DNA of 46,685 nucleotides from an uncultured Prevotella sp. (GCA_900543585.1 UQRP01000020.1:1-46685); one strand, 5' to 3'. Shown: positions 18,529-26,974, counted from the stretch's first letter. Notes: a model not told the origin generated them from the letters alone. Translations and numbers: made by a program.

Positions 18529-18720
18529 TTAGAGATTCCTTACGTAATCATCGAAATGGTCCAAATCTAATGTTTCCAAATTGTCATTGGAGCGAGCCTC
18601 GTTGATTGCTGCCATTGTAACATCGTTTGGTATATCTGGCTTTTTACTCACCGAAGCAATGGCATGCGCAAGAAGAGTTTCAGTGAAGTTGCTTAGACTT
18701 CTGTTCTGACGCTTAGTCAT
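18529..18720 (-). CDS. small antitoxin-like protein coupled to aminopeptidase P
   Basis: A 63-residue ORF. Its ATG (18718-18720) overlaps the stop of the upstream gene as ATGA, and AAGGAG sits just before it, an unusually good Shine-Dalgarno for this genome. The N-terminal part (KRQNRSLSNFTETLLAHAI) resembles ribbon-helix-helix antitoxins. The tail (DVTMAAINEARSNDNLETLD) resembles the toxin-binding end of RelB/DinJ-type antitoxins. No toxin-sized ORF follows. It may be an orphan or shortened antitoxin; the function is inference. The longer in-frame start at 18747 lies within the neighbour and is less likely. Confidence 0.6.
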   Translation of the reverse strand: MTKRQNRSLSNFTETLLAHAIASVSKKPDIPNDVTMAAINEARSNDNLETLDLDHFDDYVRNL

Positions 18721-20525
18721 ATCTCCTTTGTCGCTTCCTTGAGCCATGCCACATCCTCGCTGTCGGTGAGCTGCGGGGCCAGGACGTCGTAGACATGCCG
18801 GTGGTAGGCGTTGAGCCAGTCGCGCTCCTCCGCCGTGAGCATGGACGTGTCGATGGGGTCGGTGTCGATGGGGCAGAGGGTCAGAGCGTCCATCTGCAGG
18901 AAATCGCCGAAGTCTGTTGACCGATAGGGCGTGATGAGCAGTGTGTTCTCGATGCGCACGCCAAACTTCCCGACGAGGTAGAGTCCGGGCTCGTCGGTGA
19001 CCGTCATGCCGGCGTGGAGTGGGGCAGGCATATACTCCATGCGTATCTGGTGAGGACCCTCATGGACGTTGAGGTAGGAGCCAACGCCGTGGCCGGTGCC
19101 ATGGAGGAAGTTGTAGCCCTCACGCCACATTGCCTCGCGGGCCAGGGCGTCGATCTGAGTACCTGAAGCGCCGTCGGGGAACTTGGCCAGCTCCAGTTGG
19201 ATATGTCCTTTCAGCACGAGGGTGTAGACATGGCGCTCCTCCTCGGTGACAGGTCCCAGGGCGATGGTGCGTGTGATGTCTGTGGTGCCGTCCTCATACT
19301 GTGCGCCGCTGTCGAGGAGCAGCAGACCATGGGCTTCGAGAGGGGCGTCGGTCTCAGGTGTGGCCTCGTAGTGGACGATGGCACCGTGGGGACCGTAGCC
19401 AGCGATGGTGTCAAAGCTGATGTCGCGGAAGAGTGGCTGCTCGGCACGCAGGGACGTCAGCTTCTTGTCTATGCTCATCTCCGTCTGCCCGCCTTGGGCG
19501 ACAGCAGGCTTGAGCCAGCGCAGGAACTTCACCAGTGCGATACCGTCTTTGACCATGGCGTTGCGGAAGCCGGCTATCTCTGTGGCGTTCTTCACGGCTT
19601 TCATGGCCGGCACGGGTGAGGCGAGGCGCACAATCTCCTTGACGTGACGGCGGTCGCCGCGCGCTGCTATATTATATAATGTGTAAGATGTCTCGGTGGG
19701 GTCGAGGAGAATGTTGTATTCGAAGTAGTCGCGGAGTCCCTCGCCAATCTTGTCGTAGTCGGCGATGCTGACCCCCTGCGAGGCCAGGTAGACCTCGGTG
19801 CGCAGCGTTATCTTCTTCTTGTTGACATAGAGTGTCACCCTTTCCGAGCTGACGAGGACGTAGGCCACGAAAACAGGGTTGCAGTGCACGTCGCTGCCCC
19901 GGAGGTTGAGGAGCCAGGCTACATCGTCGAGGGCCGAGACGAGGATGCCGTCGGCATGGACGTCGCGGAGGGCACGGCGCAGGCGCGCTATCTTCGACTT
20001 GGTGTCCTCACCGGCGTATTCCATGGGGTGAACCGTTATTTTGTCGTCGGGAATGGCCGGGCGGTCGCCCCAAATCTCGTTCAGCGGGTCGAAATTGGTG
20101 CGCATGGTGATGCCGCCCTGCTGGCGCAGGTCATGGATGAGCGCCTCCACTGTCTGGGTGTTGCAGCACATGCCGTCGATGCCCACCTGTGCGTTCTTGT
20201 CGCCGAGCTCGCTGCCGAGCCACTCCGCGATGGTCGGCGTGCCCTTGACCTTGAGCTTCATCAGTTGGAAGGAAGTCCCGTCGAGCTGTTCGGCGGCAGC
20301 GAGGAAATAGCGGCTGTCGGTCCACAACGCAGCCTTGTCCAAGGTCACCACGGCGGTACCTGCCGAACCGTTGAAACCACTGATCCACTCGCGGCCCTTC
20401 CAGCGTGCGGGCGTATATTCACTGTTGTGGGGATCGGAGCTGGGGAAGATGAAGGCGTCGAGATGCTCACGGCGCAACACCTCACGCAGCGCCGCCAAAC
20501 GTTGAAGAATAGTCGTGTTTTCCAT
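18717..20525 (-). CDS. Xaa-Pro aminopeptidase, M24 family
   Basis: A 602-residue metallopeptidase of the large, eukaryote-like aminopeptidase P type, which removes N-terminal residues preceding proline. Two creatinase-type N-terminal domains precede the pita-bread M24 domain. The metal ligands can be read in order: LLDSGAQYEDGTTDITR (two Asp), HGTGHGVGSYLNVHEGP (His), VTDEPGLY (Glu) and VRIENTLLI (Glu). A C-terminal extension of about 60 residues completes the family pattern. The start at 20525 (MENTTILQRL) is preferred over the in-frame start at 20582, whose 19 extra residues are not typical. There is no signal peptide, so it is cytoplasmic. Confidence 0.93.
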   Translation of the reverse strand: MENTTILQRLAALREVLRREHLDAFIFPSSDPHNSEYTPARWKGREWISGFNGSAGTAVVTLDKAALWTDSRYFLAAAEQLDGTSFQLMKLKVKGTPTIAEWLGSELGDKNAQVGIDGMCCNTQTVEALIHDLRQQGGITMRTNFDPLNEIWGDRPAIPDDKITVHPMEYAGEDTKSKIARLRRALRDVHADGILVSALDDVAWLLNLRGSDVHCNPVFVAYVLVSSERVTLYVNKKKITLRTEVYLASQGVSIADYDKIGEGLRDYFEYNILLDPTETSYTLYNIAARGDRRHVKEIVRLASPVPAMKAVKNATEIAGFRNAMVKDGIALVKFLRWLKPAVAQGGQTEMSIDKKLTSLRAEQPLFRDISFDTIAGYGPHGAIVHYEATPETDAPLEAHGLLLLDSGAQYEDGTTDITRTIALGPVTEEERHVYTLVLKGHIQLELAKFPDGASGTQIDALAREAMWREGYNFLHGTGHGVGSYLNVHEGPHQIRMEYMPAPLHAGMTVTDEPGLYLVGKFGVRIENTLLITPYRSTDFGDFLQMDALTLCPIDTDPIDTSMLTAEERDWLNAYHRHVYDVLAPQLTDSEDVAWLKEATKEI

Positions 20526-20663
20526 AATATACAATGTGGTGTCAATAACTCTTACATACAAAGATAATATTTTTTGTGCCACACCGACATTGCAAAGCGG
20601 AACCTTTTAATATAAAACAACATTTCATAAAGAAAAAAAACTATCTGTTCTGAGTTTTTTTTA

Positions 20664-20671
20664 TATCTTTG
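20664..20671 (+). promoter_or_regulatory. -7 element TATCTTTG upstream of mdh
   Basis: TATCTTTG lies 44 bases before the mdh start, after a T-rich run. No good TTTG is seen at the usual distance upstream, so only the -7 element is supported. Confidence 0.5.
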
Positions 20672-20715
20672 CAGCCGTAAAGAAATTAGAAACTCTTTAA
20701 ATATTTAGTTCAGTT

Positions 20716-21750
20716 ATGAAGTATTTAACTAACGAAAAACTCCTTATCGTCGGTGCAGGCGGTATGATTGGTTCCAACATGGTTCAGACAGCTCTTGCTC
20801 TTGGTCTGACTCCTAACGTTTGCTTGTATGATATCTACGAGCCTGGCGTTCATGGTGTTTACGACGAGATAGAGCAGTGCGCTTTCCCTGGTGCTAACGT
20901 CACTTACTATGCACCTGCCGTTGAGGACATGAACAACCCCGAGAAGGTTGCCGAGGCTGCCAAGAAGGCTTTCACCGGCGCTAAATATATCATCTCCTCT
21001 GGTGGTGCTCCCCGTAAGGCTGGCATGACCCGTGAGGATCTGCTCCAGGGCAACTGCAAGATTGCTGCTGACTTCGGTGAGAACATCAAGAAATACTGCC
21101 CGGACGTCAAGCACGTCGTTGTCATCTTCAACCCTGCTGATGTCACCGCTCTGACAGCCCTTATCCACAGCGGTCTGAAGCCCAACCAGCTGACATCTCT
21201 TGCTGCCCTCGACTCTACACGTCTGCAGCAGGCTCTGGCTCACGAGTACAATGTGCCTATGGACAAGGTGACAGGTGCTCACACTTACGGTGGCCACGGC
21301 GAGCAGATGGCTGTCTTCGCTTCTCAGGTGAAGATCGACGGCAAGCCCCTCTCTGAGATGGGCCTGAGCAAAGAGCGTTGGGAAGAGATCAAGCAGCTCA
21401 CCACACAGGGTGGTAGCCGCATCATCAAGCTCCGCGGCCGCAGTTCCTTCCAGAGCCCGGCTTACAACGCTGTGAAGATGATTGAGGGTGCTATGGGTGG
21501 CGAGCCCTTCACACTCCCCGCTGGCTGCTATGCTGACATCCCTGAGCTCGGCATCAAGGACGTGATGATGGCACTGCCTACAACAATCGACGCTACAGGT
21601 GTGCACTACACAACTCCTACAGGTACTGCTGAGGAGATGGCAGACCTGCAGAAAAGCTATCAGCACCTCTGCGACATGCGTAAGGAGGTCATCGACCTCG
21701 GCATCGTCCCCGACATTAAAGACTGGAAGAAAGATAACGCTAATCTCTAA
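20716..21750 (+). CDS. mdh: malate dehydrogenase (NAD)
   Basis: It interconverts malate and oxaloacetate; in Prevotella-like anaerobes it works in the reductive branch leading to succinate. The 344 residues carry the NAD-binding motif LIVGAGGMIGSNM near the N terminus, the substrate arginine loop (GGAPRKAGMTREDLLQGN), the catalytic Asp region (LDSTRLQQALA) and the catalytic His (AHTYGGHGEQM). The fold family (lactate/malate dehydrogenase) is clear. It is a single-gene unit with its own promoter and a textbook terminator. Codon use is highly optimised, suggesting strong expression. Confidence 0.95.
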   Translation: MKYLTNEKLLIVGAGGMIGSNMVQTALALGLTPNVCLYDIYEPGVHGVYDEIEQCAFPGANVTYYAPAVEDMNNPEKVAEAAKKAFTGAKYIISSGGAPRKAGMTREDLLQGNCKIAADFGENIKKYCPDVKHVVVIFNPADVTALTALIHSGLKPNQLTSLAALDSTRLQQALAHEYNVPMDKVTGAHTYGGHGEQMAVFASQVKIDGKPLSEMGLSKERWEEIKQLTTQGGSRIIKLRGRSSFQSPAYNAVKMIEGAMGGEPFTLPAGCYADIPELGIKDVMMALPTTIDATGVHYTTPTGTAEEMADLQKSYQHLCDMRKEVIDLGIVPDIKDWKKDNANL

Positions 21751-21780
21751 GGAGGAGATAGCATTTTCATAATATGTTTT

Positions 21781-21817
21781 GTGGGCCTCGAACTGTGAAG
21801 TTCCAGGCCCACTTTTT
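21781..21817 (+). terminator. intrinsic terminator after mdh
   Basis: GTGGGCCT-c-GAAC, a short loop, then GTTC-c-AGGCCCAC and TTTTT. This is a nearly perfect 12-bp stem with a T-run, 30 bases after the mdh stop. Confidence 0.92.
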
Positions 21818-21962
21818 GTTTGTCCTTTTCGCAAGAGTGGTAGATGCCCGGCGCGGTCCGTGGCAAATGTCAGCGCATTCTCCCCCTATATCATCTCTGG
21901 AATCCCGCACAATGGGTCATACAATCCGCAGATAGGGTATGAAGATTTTGGCATTATGTTTG

Positions 21963-21970
21963 TACCTTTG
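21963..21970 (+). promoter_or_regulatory. -7 element TACCTTTG upstream of the DUF3737 gene
   Basis: TACCTTTG followed by CAGGC, 50 bases before the chosen start. No TTTG stands at the standard distance. If correct, transcription starts near 21977, which makes the in-frame ATG at 21979 nearly leaderless and favours the ATG at 22021. Confidence 0.45.
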
Positions 21971-22020
21971 CAGGCGTATTGTATAGAATATCTATGCAAG
22001 TGTATAGAACAGAATATAAC

Positions 22021-22875
22021 ATGGACAAAATTCACGATTTATCTTTCGGGGGCGAACGCCCTCTCTTCGGCGCTCACGACGTGTGCCTGGAAAATATAAC
22101 TATCACCGACGGCGAGTCGGGGATAAAGTGTTGTCACGACATCGAGTGTCACGACTCCAAATTCTTCGGTAAATACCCATGGTGGCATGTGGACCGCAGC
22201 CTTATCACAAGCTGCTATTTCGCACCGGCATCGCGCTCAGCTATCTGGTACAGCGACGACATGGTGATGAAGGACTGTGTCATCGACGGTCCGAAGTTCT
22301 TCCGTGAGATGAAGAACTTGGAACTGGAGGATGTGAAAATCAACGACGCCGACGAGACCTTCTGGCGCATCGACGGTCTGAAACTGAAGAATGTGGAGCT
22401 CCACGGAGGCACCGATCCCTTCATGTTCTCGAAGAATATCTATGTCGACGGCCTTGTCAGCGATGCCAAATATGTCTTCCAGTACTGCCAGAATGTCGAG
22501 GTTCATCATGCCAAAATTACGACCAAGGATTCTTTCTGGGAGTGCGACCATGTCACTGTCTACGATTCCGGGCTCGACGGTGAGTACCTGGCTTGGCATT
22601 CTAAGAACATCACCCTCGTGCGCTGCCATATCAGCGGAGAGCAGCCGCTGTGCTATATGGATCATGTGACACTCGTGGACTGCACCTTCGATGCTGCCTG
22701 CGACCGTGCCTTCGAGGACTGCTCGAATATCGACGCCTCCATCCGTGGCACCATTACGAATGTCAAGAATCCTATCTCCGGTAAGATTGTCGCCGACGAG
22801 ATAGGCTCCGTCACCTACAATGAGTTTGCCAAAGGTCACGACTGCGTCATCGCCAAGCGCGAGGCTAATGCTTAA
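22021..22875 (+). CDS. DUF3737 family protein, right-handed beta-helix
   Basis: A 284-residue protein of the DUF3737 family. The sequence is a run of short beta-strand turns with repeated patterns such as VTLVDCTFD, ITLVRCHIS and VHHAKITTKD, as in parallel beta-helix proteins. The start MDKIHDLSFGGERPLF matches the family N terminus; the upstream in-frame ATG at 21979 would add 14 residues with no conservation. There is no signal peptide, so it is cytoplasmic. The function is not established. It sits 11 bases before the aminotransferase gene and probably shares its transcript. Confidence 0.85.
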   Translation: MDKIHDLSFGGERPLFGAHDVCLENITITDGESGIKCCHDIECHDSKFFGKYPWWHVDRSLITSCYFAPASRSAIWYSDDMVMKDCVIDGPKFFREMKNLELEDVKINDADETFWRIDGLKLKNVELHGGTDPFMFSKNIYVDGLVSDAKYVFQYCQNVEVHHAKITTKDSFWECDHVTVYDSGLDGEYLAWHSKNITLVRCHISGEQPLCYMDHVTLVDCTFDAACDRAFEDCSNIDASIRGTITNVKNPISGKIVADEIGSVTYNEFAKGHDCVIAKREANA

Positions 22876-22886
22876 CACCCGTTTCT

Positions 22887-24053
22887 ATGACTTACGATTT
22901 CGATACCGTCATCAACCGCCGCGGCACCAACAGCTATAAATGGGACATCTTCCATGAGGAGGATGTCATCCCCTTGTGGGTTGCCGACATGGACTTTGCC
23001 GTGGCTCCCGCCATCAGTGCCGCCATCCGGCGCCGTGCCGAACATCCGGTGTGGGGCTACACCCGTGTCCCCGACAGCTATTACGACGCCATCATCTCCT
23101 GGTTCCACCGCCGCCATCAGTGGGACATCTCCCGCGACTGGATTGTCTATACCAGTGGCGTGGTGCCCGCTACGAGTGCGAGTATCCGCGCCCTGACGCT
23201 GCCCGGTGAGAATGTGCTGTTGCAGACACCGGCTTATAACTGCTTCTTCTCCAGCATCCGCAACCAAGGATGCCAGATAGTGGAGAACGAGCTCGTCAGA
23301 AAAGGCGACACCTATGTCATCGACTTCGACGACTTCGAGCGGAAGTGTGCCGATGACAAGACCACCGTCTTCCTGCTCTGCAATCCCCACAATCCCGCTG
23401 GCAGACTCTGGACGAAGGAGGAACTGCTTCGCATGTACGACATCTGTGCACGTCATGGCGTGCGTATCATCAGTGACGAGATACACTGTGAGCTCGTCAT
23501 GCCCGGTCAGCATTTCACGCCCATGGCTACGGTGAGCCCGGATGCCCAGGACAACGTCGTCGTCCTCAACTCCCCGTCGAAGAACTTCAATATCGCGGGT
23601 CTGCAGATTGCTAATATAATATGTAAGGATGCGGAGCTCCGTCGCCGCATCGACCGTGTTATCAATATCTTTGAGGTCTGCGACGTCAACCCCCTCGGTG
23701 TCATCGCCCTTCAGGCCGCCTACAACGACAGTGAGGACTGGCTCGACGCCCTCAACGAATATCTGTGGGGCAACTATCGCTATCTGAAGTCGCGCTTGGA
23801 GAAGGAGCTGCCCGCCGTCGACGTGCTCAGACTTGAGGGTACCTATCTGGCCTGGGTCGACATCCGGAAGTTGGGTCTGACGAGTGATGAGGCCACCGAC
23901 CGGCTGCTGAAGCAAGGCAGAGTCTTTGTCAGCAGCGGGACGATGTACGGCAGGAAAGCCGGGGAAGGATACCTCCGCGTCAACCTCGCTTGCCCCCGCG
24001 CCACACTCGAGGAAGGAGTGAGCAGAATGGTTAAAGTGTTGGCTGAAAAGTGA
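22887..24053 (+). CDS. MalY/PatB family PLP-dependent aminotransferase, likely cystathionine beta-lyase
   Basis: A 388-residue fold-type I PLP enzyme. N-terminal residues include NSYKWD and PLWVADMDFAVAP, a hallmark of the MalY/PatB group. The cofactor pocket is visible as NPHNPAGRLW, then ISDEIHCELVM with the Asp that pairs with the PLP ring nitrogen, then NSPSKNFNIAGLQ with the Schiff-base lysine. Members usually cleave cystathionine or cysteine C-S bonds to give homocysteine, pyruvate and ammonia. The exact substrate is inferred. A short hairpin (24042-24063) overlaps the stop codon but lacks a T-run. Confidence 0.9.
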   Translation: MTYDFDTVINRRGTNSYKWDIFHEEDVIPLWVADMDFAVAPAISAAIRRRAEHPVWGYTRVPDSYYDAIISWFHRRHQWDISRDWIVYTSGVVPATSASIRALTLPGENVLLQTPAYNCFFSSIRNQGCQIVENELVRKGDTYVIDFDDFERKCADDKTTVFLLCNPHNPAGRLWTKEELLRMYDICARHGVRIISDEIHCELVMPGQHFTPMATVSPDAQDNVVVLNSPSKNFNIAGLQIANIICKDAELRRRIDRVINIFEVCDVNPLGVIALQAAYNDSEDWLDALNEYLWGNYRYLKSRLEKELPAVDVLRLEGTYLAWVDIRKLGLTSDEATDRLLKQGRVFVSSGTMYGRKAGEGYLRVNLACPRATLEEGVSRMVKVLAEK

Positions 24054-24069
24054 AATTTTCAGCTAATTC

Positions 24070-24101
24070 TTTGGCTATCTGAAAAATAAGGAGTAATTTT
24101 G
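24070..24101 (+). promoter_or_regulatory. promoter of rpsU
   Basis: TTTG at 24070-24073, 20 bases, then TAATTTTG at 24094-24101. The leader of about 70 bases ends in an A-rich stretch before the start codon. Confidence 0.65.
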
Positions 24102-24177
24102 CACCCGCTTATAGTGGACGAGTGCCACTGTGAGCACAGAACATACGTTTAATATAAAATTTTAAAACCAAAACAAA

Positions 24178-24372
24178 ATGATTATTGTACCTGTAAAGGA
24201 AGGCGAGAACATCGAGAAGGCTCTCAAGAAGTTCAAGAGAAAGTTTGAAAAGACCGGCGTCATCAAAGAGCTGCGCACACGTCAGCAGTATGACAAACCG
24301 TCTGTGAAGAAGCGCCTTAAGATGGAACACGCCGTCTACGTACAGCATCTTCGCGACGAGGAGGAACTCTAA
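24178..24372 (+). CDS. rpsU: 30S ribosomal protein S21
   Basis: A 64-residue basic protein of the small subunit. It begins MIIVPVKEGENIEKALKKFK and contains the conserved R-x-Q-x-x-x-K-P-S-V-K-K-R tract. S21 lies near the 3' end of 16S rRNA and, in Bacteroidetes, has been linked to hiding the anti-Shine-Dalgarno sequence, which fits the scarcity of SD sequences here. The order rpsU, Xer-type recombinase, hpf, tRNA-Thr is a familiar Bacteroidales arrangement. Confidence 0.95.
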   Translation: MIIVPVKEGENIEKALKKFKRKFEKTGVIKELRTRQQYDKPSVKKRLKMEHAVYVQHLRDEEEL

Positions 24373-24485
24373 TCTTTACCAAAAGAGAAGAAATTCTTCT
24401 GAAAAAATTTGGTAGTTTCAATTAATTTCCATAAATTCGCAGTGTAATCGGAAAGAAGTCCGAAAAAGGTGAATTGACAGGAAAT

Positions 24486-25364
24486 ATGGTAAAGGAATTC
24501 TTGGATTTTCTTCGCTTCGAGCGTCGCCGCTCGGAGAAGACCGTTATCTCGTATAGCGTGTCGCTGAAGGAATTTGAGGAGTTCTTCCAGCACCTGGACA
24601 AGGAACTTTCCTGGGAGACTGTTGATGAGGATGTCATCCGTGACTGGCTGATGCACCTCATGGACAACGGCATGAAGGCTTCGAGCGTGGGGACACGCTT
24701 TGCCGCCTTGCGGTCGTTGTATCGTTTCGCCCTCTCCCGCGGACTTGTCACCCGCGACCCGACTTACCGGGTTGAGGCTCCTAAGAAGAGCAAGCCTCTG
24801 CCTCACTTCCTTAAGGAGAGCGAGATGAACCGGCTGCTCGACGACATAGAGTGGGGTGACGGTTATGTTGATGTCCGTGACAAGACCATCATCATGACCT
24901 TCTATGAGACGGGTATACGTCTCTCCGAGCTTACAGGCCTCGACGACGCTGCTGTGGACCTCAGCTCCTGCCAACTCAAGGTGACGGGAAAAGGTGACAA
25001 GCAGCGGATCATACCTTTCGGCAATGAGCTCAAGGAAGCTTTGCAGCGCTATATGACGATTCGAGACGAGAACGTCGAGAAGCTGTGCGGAGCTGTCTTC
25101 CTCACCGACAAGGGCAAGCGCATGACAAGCGGGCTGGTACGCAATCTGGTGGAGAAACATCTCGCACTGGTGAGCACGCAGAAGAAACTGTCGCCGCACG
25201 TGTTGCGGCACACCTTCGCCACAGCCATGCTCAACAACGGCGCAAGCATAGAGAGTGTCAGACGTCTGCTCGGTCACGCCAGTGCCTCCACAACGGAGAT
25301 CTACACCCATGTGACCTTTGAGCAGCTCAAGCGAGTTTATAAAGATGCCCATCCCCGGGCGTGA
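24486..25364 (+). CDS. tyrosine recombinase of the XerC/XerD type
   Basis: A 292-residue site-specific recombinase. The N-terminal SAM-like core-binding domain (EFLDFLRFERRRSEKTVISY) is followed by the catalytic domain. The catalytic residues read as Arg in YETGIRLSEL, Lys in KVTGKGDKQRIIPF, His-x-x-Arg in LSPHVLRHTFATAML, His in LLGHASASTTEIYTH, and the Tyr in that last block. All are intact. The ATG at 24486 is preferred to the in-frame TTG at 24474. Its place in a conserved housekeeping cluster, and the absence of mobile cargo, point to chromosome dimer resolution rather than an integrase. Confidence 0.9.
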   Translation: MVKEFLDFLRFERRRSEKTVISYSVSLKEFEEFFQHLDKELSWETVDEDVIRDWLMHLMDNGMKASSVGTRFAALRSLYRFALSRGLVTRDPTYRVEAPKKSKPLPHFLKESEMNRLLDDIEWGDGYVDVRDKTIIMTFYETGIRLSELTGLDDAAVDLSSCQLKVTGKGDKQRIIPFGNELKEALQRYMTIRDENVEKLCGAVFLTDKGKRMTSGLVRNLVEKHLALVSTQKKLSPHVLRHTFATAMLNNGASIESVRRLLGHASASTTEIYTHVTFEQLKRVYKDAHPRA

Positions 25365-25380
25365 GTTTAACCTTTAAAAA

Positions 25381-25692
25381 ATGGTAACTATGGAAGTTAA
25401 CATCAAGTCGATTCACTTCGACACTACCGAAAAGTTACAGGCGTTCATCGAGAAGAAGGTCGCCAAGTTGGAAAAGTCTTTTGAAGATATTAAGAAAGTA
25501 GAGGTGCAATTAAAGGTTGTCAAGCCTGCTACCGCACAGAACAAGGAAACGAGCCTTACCGTTACCGTACCCAATGGCAACCCCATCTATGTCGCCAAGA
25601 CGTGCGACACCTTCGAGGAAGGCGTGGATCTGTGCGTGGACAGCATGCGCGAGCAACTGACGAAATTCAAGGAAAAATTACGCAATCATTGA
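25381..25692 (+). CDS. hpf: ribosome hibernation promoting factor, short form
   Basis: A 103-residue HPF/RaiA-family protein that binds the 30S decoding site and promotes inactive ribosomes in slow growth. Visible features are the N-terminal IKSIHFDTTEKLQAFIEKKVAKL helix, the VEVQLKVVKP strand and the C-terminal basic helix (REQLTKFKEKLRNH). It lacks the dimerisation extension of long HPF. Two in-frame ATGs (25381 and 25390) are possible; the second would remove only three residues. It starts 17 bases after the recombinase stop. Confidence 0.93.
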   Translation: MVTMEVNIKSIHFDTTEKLQAFIEKKVAKLEKSFEDIKKVEVQLKVVKPATAQNKETSLTVTVPNGNPIYVAKTCDTFEEGVDLCVDSMREQLTKFKEKLRNH

Positions 25693-25709
25693 AAATTTCC
25701 TCAAAAAGT

Positions 25710-25740
25710 TTTGGAGATTAAAAAAATATGACTACCTTTG
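25710..25740 (+). promoter_or_regulatory. promoter of the tRNA-Thr/tRNA-Tyr unit
   Basis: TTTG at 25710-25713, 19 bases, then TACCTTTG at 25733-25740, followed by a leader of about 45 bases with an imperfect hairpin (CAGCCGA ... TCGGCTG). Confidence 0.7.
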
Positions 25741-25792
25741 CAGCCGATTTCACGACAACCAGTCGGCTTGCGAGTTCGGCTGCAAAGGAAAT

Positions 25793-25866
25793 GCCTCTTT
25801 AGCTCAGTTGGCCAGAGCACGTGATTTGTAATCTCGGGGTCGTTGGTTCGAATCCGACAAGAGGCT
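25793..25866 (+). tRNA. tRNA-Thr (anticodon TGT)
   Basis: A 74-base cloverleaf. The acceptor GCCTCTT pairs with AAGAGGC. The D arm is GCTCAGTTGGCCAGAGC, the anticodon loop TTTGTAA gives TGT, and the T arm is GTTGG-TTCGAAT-CCGAC. The 3' CCA is not encoded. Confidence 0.96.
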
Positions 25867-25872
25867 CAAGAC

Positions 25873-25958
25873 GGGTGGTTACCAGAGTGGCCAAATGGGG
25901 CAGACTGTAAATCTGCTGGCTCTTGCCTTCGGTGGTTCGAATCCATCACCACCCACCA
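25873..25958 (+). tRNA. tRNA-Tyr (anticodon GTA)
   Basis: A class II tRNA with a long variable arm. The acceptor GGGTGGT pairs with ACCACCC, the anticodon arm GCAGA-CTGTAAA-TCTGC gives GTA, and the T arm is GGTGG-TTCGAAT-CCATC. The discriminator A is followed by CCA in the DNA. It lies six bases after tRNA-Thr, so the two are cotranscribed. Confidence 0.96.
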
Positions 25959-25969
25959 GATTTTTTTTG

Positions 25970-26024
25970 TAACTTTGCATCATCCATGGGGCTAAGGTTG
26001 CTGGGAAGCAATCTTAGCTTTTTT
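25970..26024 (+). terminator. hairpin terminator after the tRNAs, in the oxyR leader
   Basis: GCTAAG-g-TTGCT, loop GGGA, AGCAA-t-CTTAGC and then six T residues (25991-26024) form a strong intrinsic terminator 23 bases before oxyR. A TAACTTTG sequence at 25970-25977 stands just before it, so a transcript started there would meet the terminator at once. Confidence 0.85.
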
Positions 26025-26047
26025 GTTTACTATCTAATCACAGCAAT

Positions 26048-26974
26048 ATGACACTACAGCAACTCGAATACGTTTTAGCCGTTTATCGGTTCAAGCACTT
26101 CGCCAAAGCCGCCGACTACTGTCAGGTGACGCAGCCCACGCTCAGCTCTATGATACAGAAGCTTGAGGACGAGCTGAAGATGAAGATCTTCTATCGGCGA
26201 CAGCCTATAGAGCCCACCCCGGCGGGCCGTATTGTCATCGACCATGCCATAGCCGTCGTCAGAGCCGCCGACCGCCTCAAGGACGCGGCTGTAGAGGAGA
26301 AACATTCGTTGGAAGGGAGGTTCGTCATCGGCGTGCTGCCCACCATCGCCCCGTATCTCATCCCACGCTTCTTCCCACAGATGATGAACGCTCACCCTGA
26401 TATGGATGTGCGTATCGAAGAGATGACGACGGTGCAGATCAAGCGTGCTCTTGCTGAGGGGCAGGCCGACGCTGGCATCTTTGCACGCGTCGACGAGATG
26501 GGTGATATGCAGGCTACAACGCTCTACTTCGAACAGTTCTTTGCTTATGTGTCGAAGAACGACCCGCTCTTTGGCAAGGAGACCATCAAAACCACTGACT
26601 TGGCCAACGAGTATCTCTTGCTTCTCGACGAGGGTCACTGCTTCCGCGACCAGCTCGTGAAGTTCTGTAGCCTCAAGGCTGCTACGACGAGCAAGAGGGC
26701 TTACAGCTTAGGCAGCATAGAGACTTTCATGCGCATTGTGGAGAACGGCAAAGGGGTCACCTTCATTCCCGAGCTCGCCATCCCACAGTTGAGCAGCGAG
26801 CAGCGTGAACTCGTCAGGCCGTTTGCCATACCCGTCCCTATGCGGGAGATAGTAATGGCCACGATGCCTGACTTTGTCAGGTTCGGCCTGCGCGACTTCT
26901 TAGTCACGACCATCCGTGAGGCTGTGCCCGCACAGATGCTCAAGGCTTCTGCACAGGCAAGAATTATTTTCTAA
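26048..26974 (+). CDS. oxyR: LysR-type hydrogen peroxide sensor
   Basis: A 308-residue LysR-family activator. The N-terminal winged helix-turn-helix (AKAADYCQVTQPTLSSMIQKLE) is followed by the sensor domain. The two redox cysteines are present in GHCFRDQLVKFC at about residues 198 and 207, the same spacing as in E. coli OxyR (199 and 208), so a peroxide-driven disulfide switch is expected. In this group OxyR controls catalase, Dps and alkyl hydroperoxide reductase genes; none of these is nearby. The start ATG lies just after the terminator hairpin. Confidence 0.93.
   Translation: MTLQQLEYVLAVYRFKHFAKAADYCQVTQPTLSSMIQKLEDELKMKIFYRRQPIEPTPAGRIVIDHAIAVVRAADRLKDAAVEEKHSLEGRFVIGVLPTIAPYLIPRFFPQMMNAHPDMDVRIEEMTTVQIKRALAEGQADAGIFARVDEMGDMQATTLYFEQFFAYVSKNDPLFGKETIKTTDLANEYLLLLDEGHCFRDQLVKFCSLKAATTSKRAYSLGSIETFMRIVENGKGVTFIPELAIPQLSSEQRELVRPFAIPVPMREIVMATMPDFVRFGLRDFLVTTIREAVPAQMLKASAQARIIF

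Noticed and set aside
24486..25364. integrase of a mobile element
   Set aside because: The recombinase sits in the conserved rpsU-hpf housekeeping cluster without cargo genes or attachment repeats; Xer-type function is more likely.
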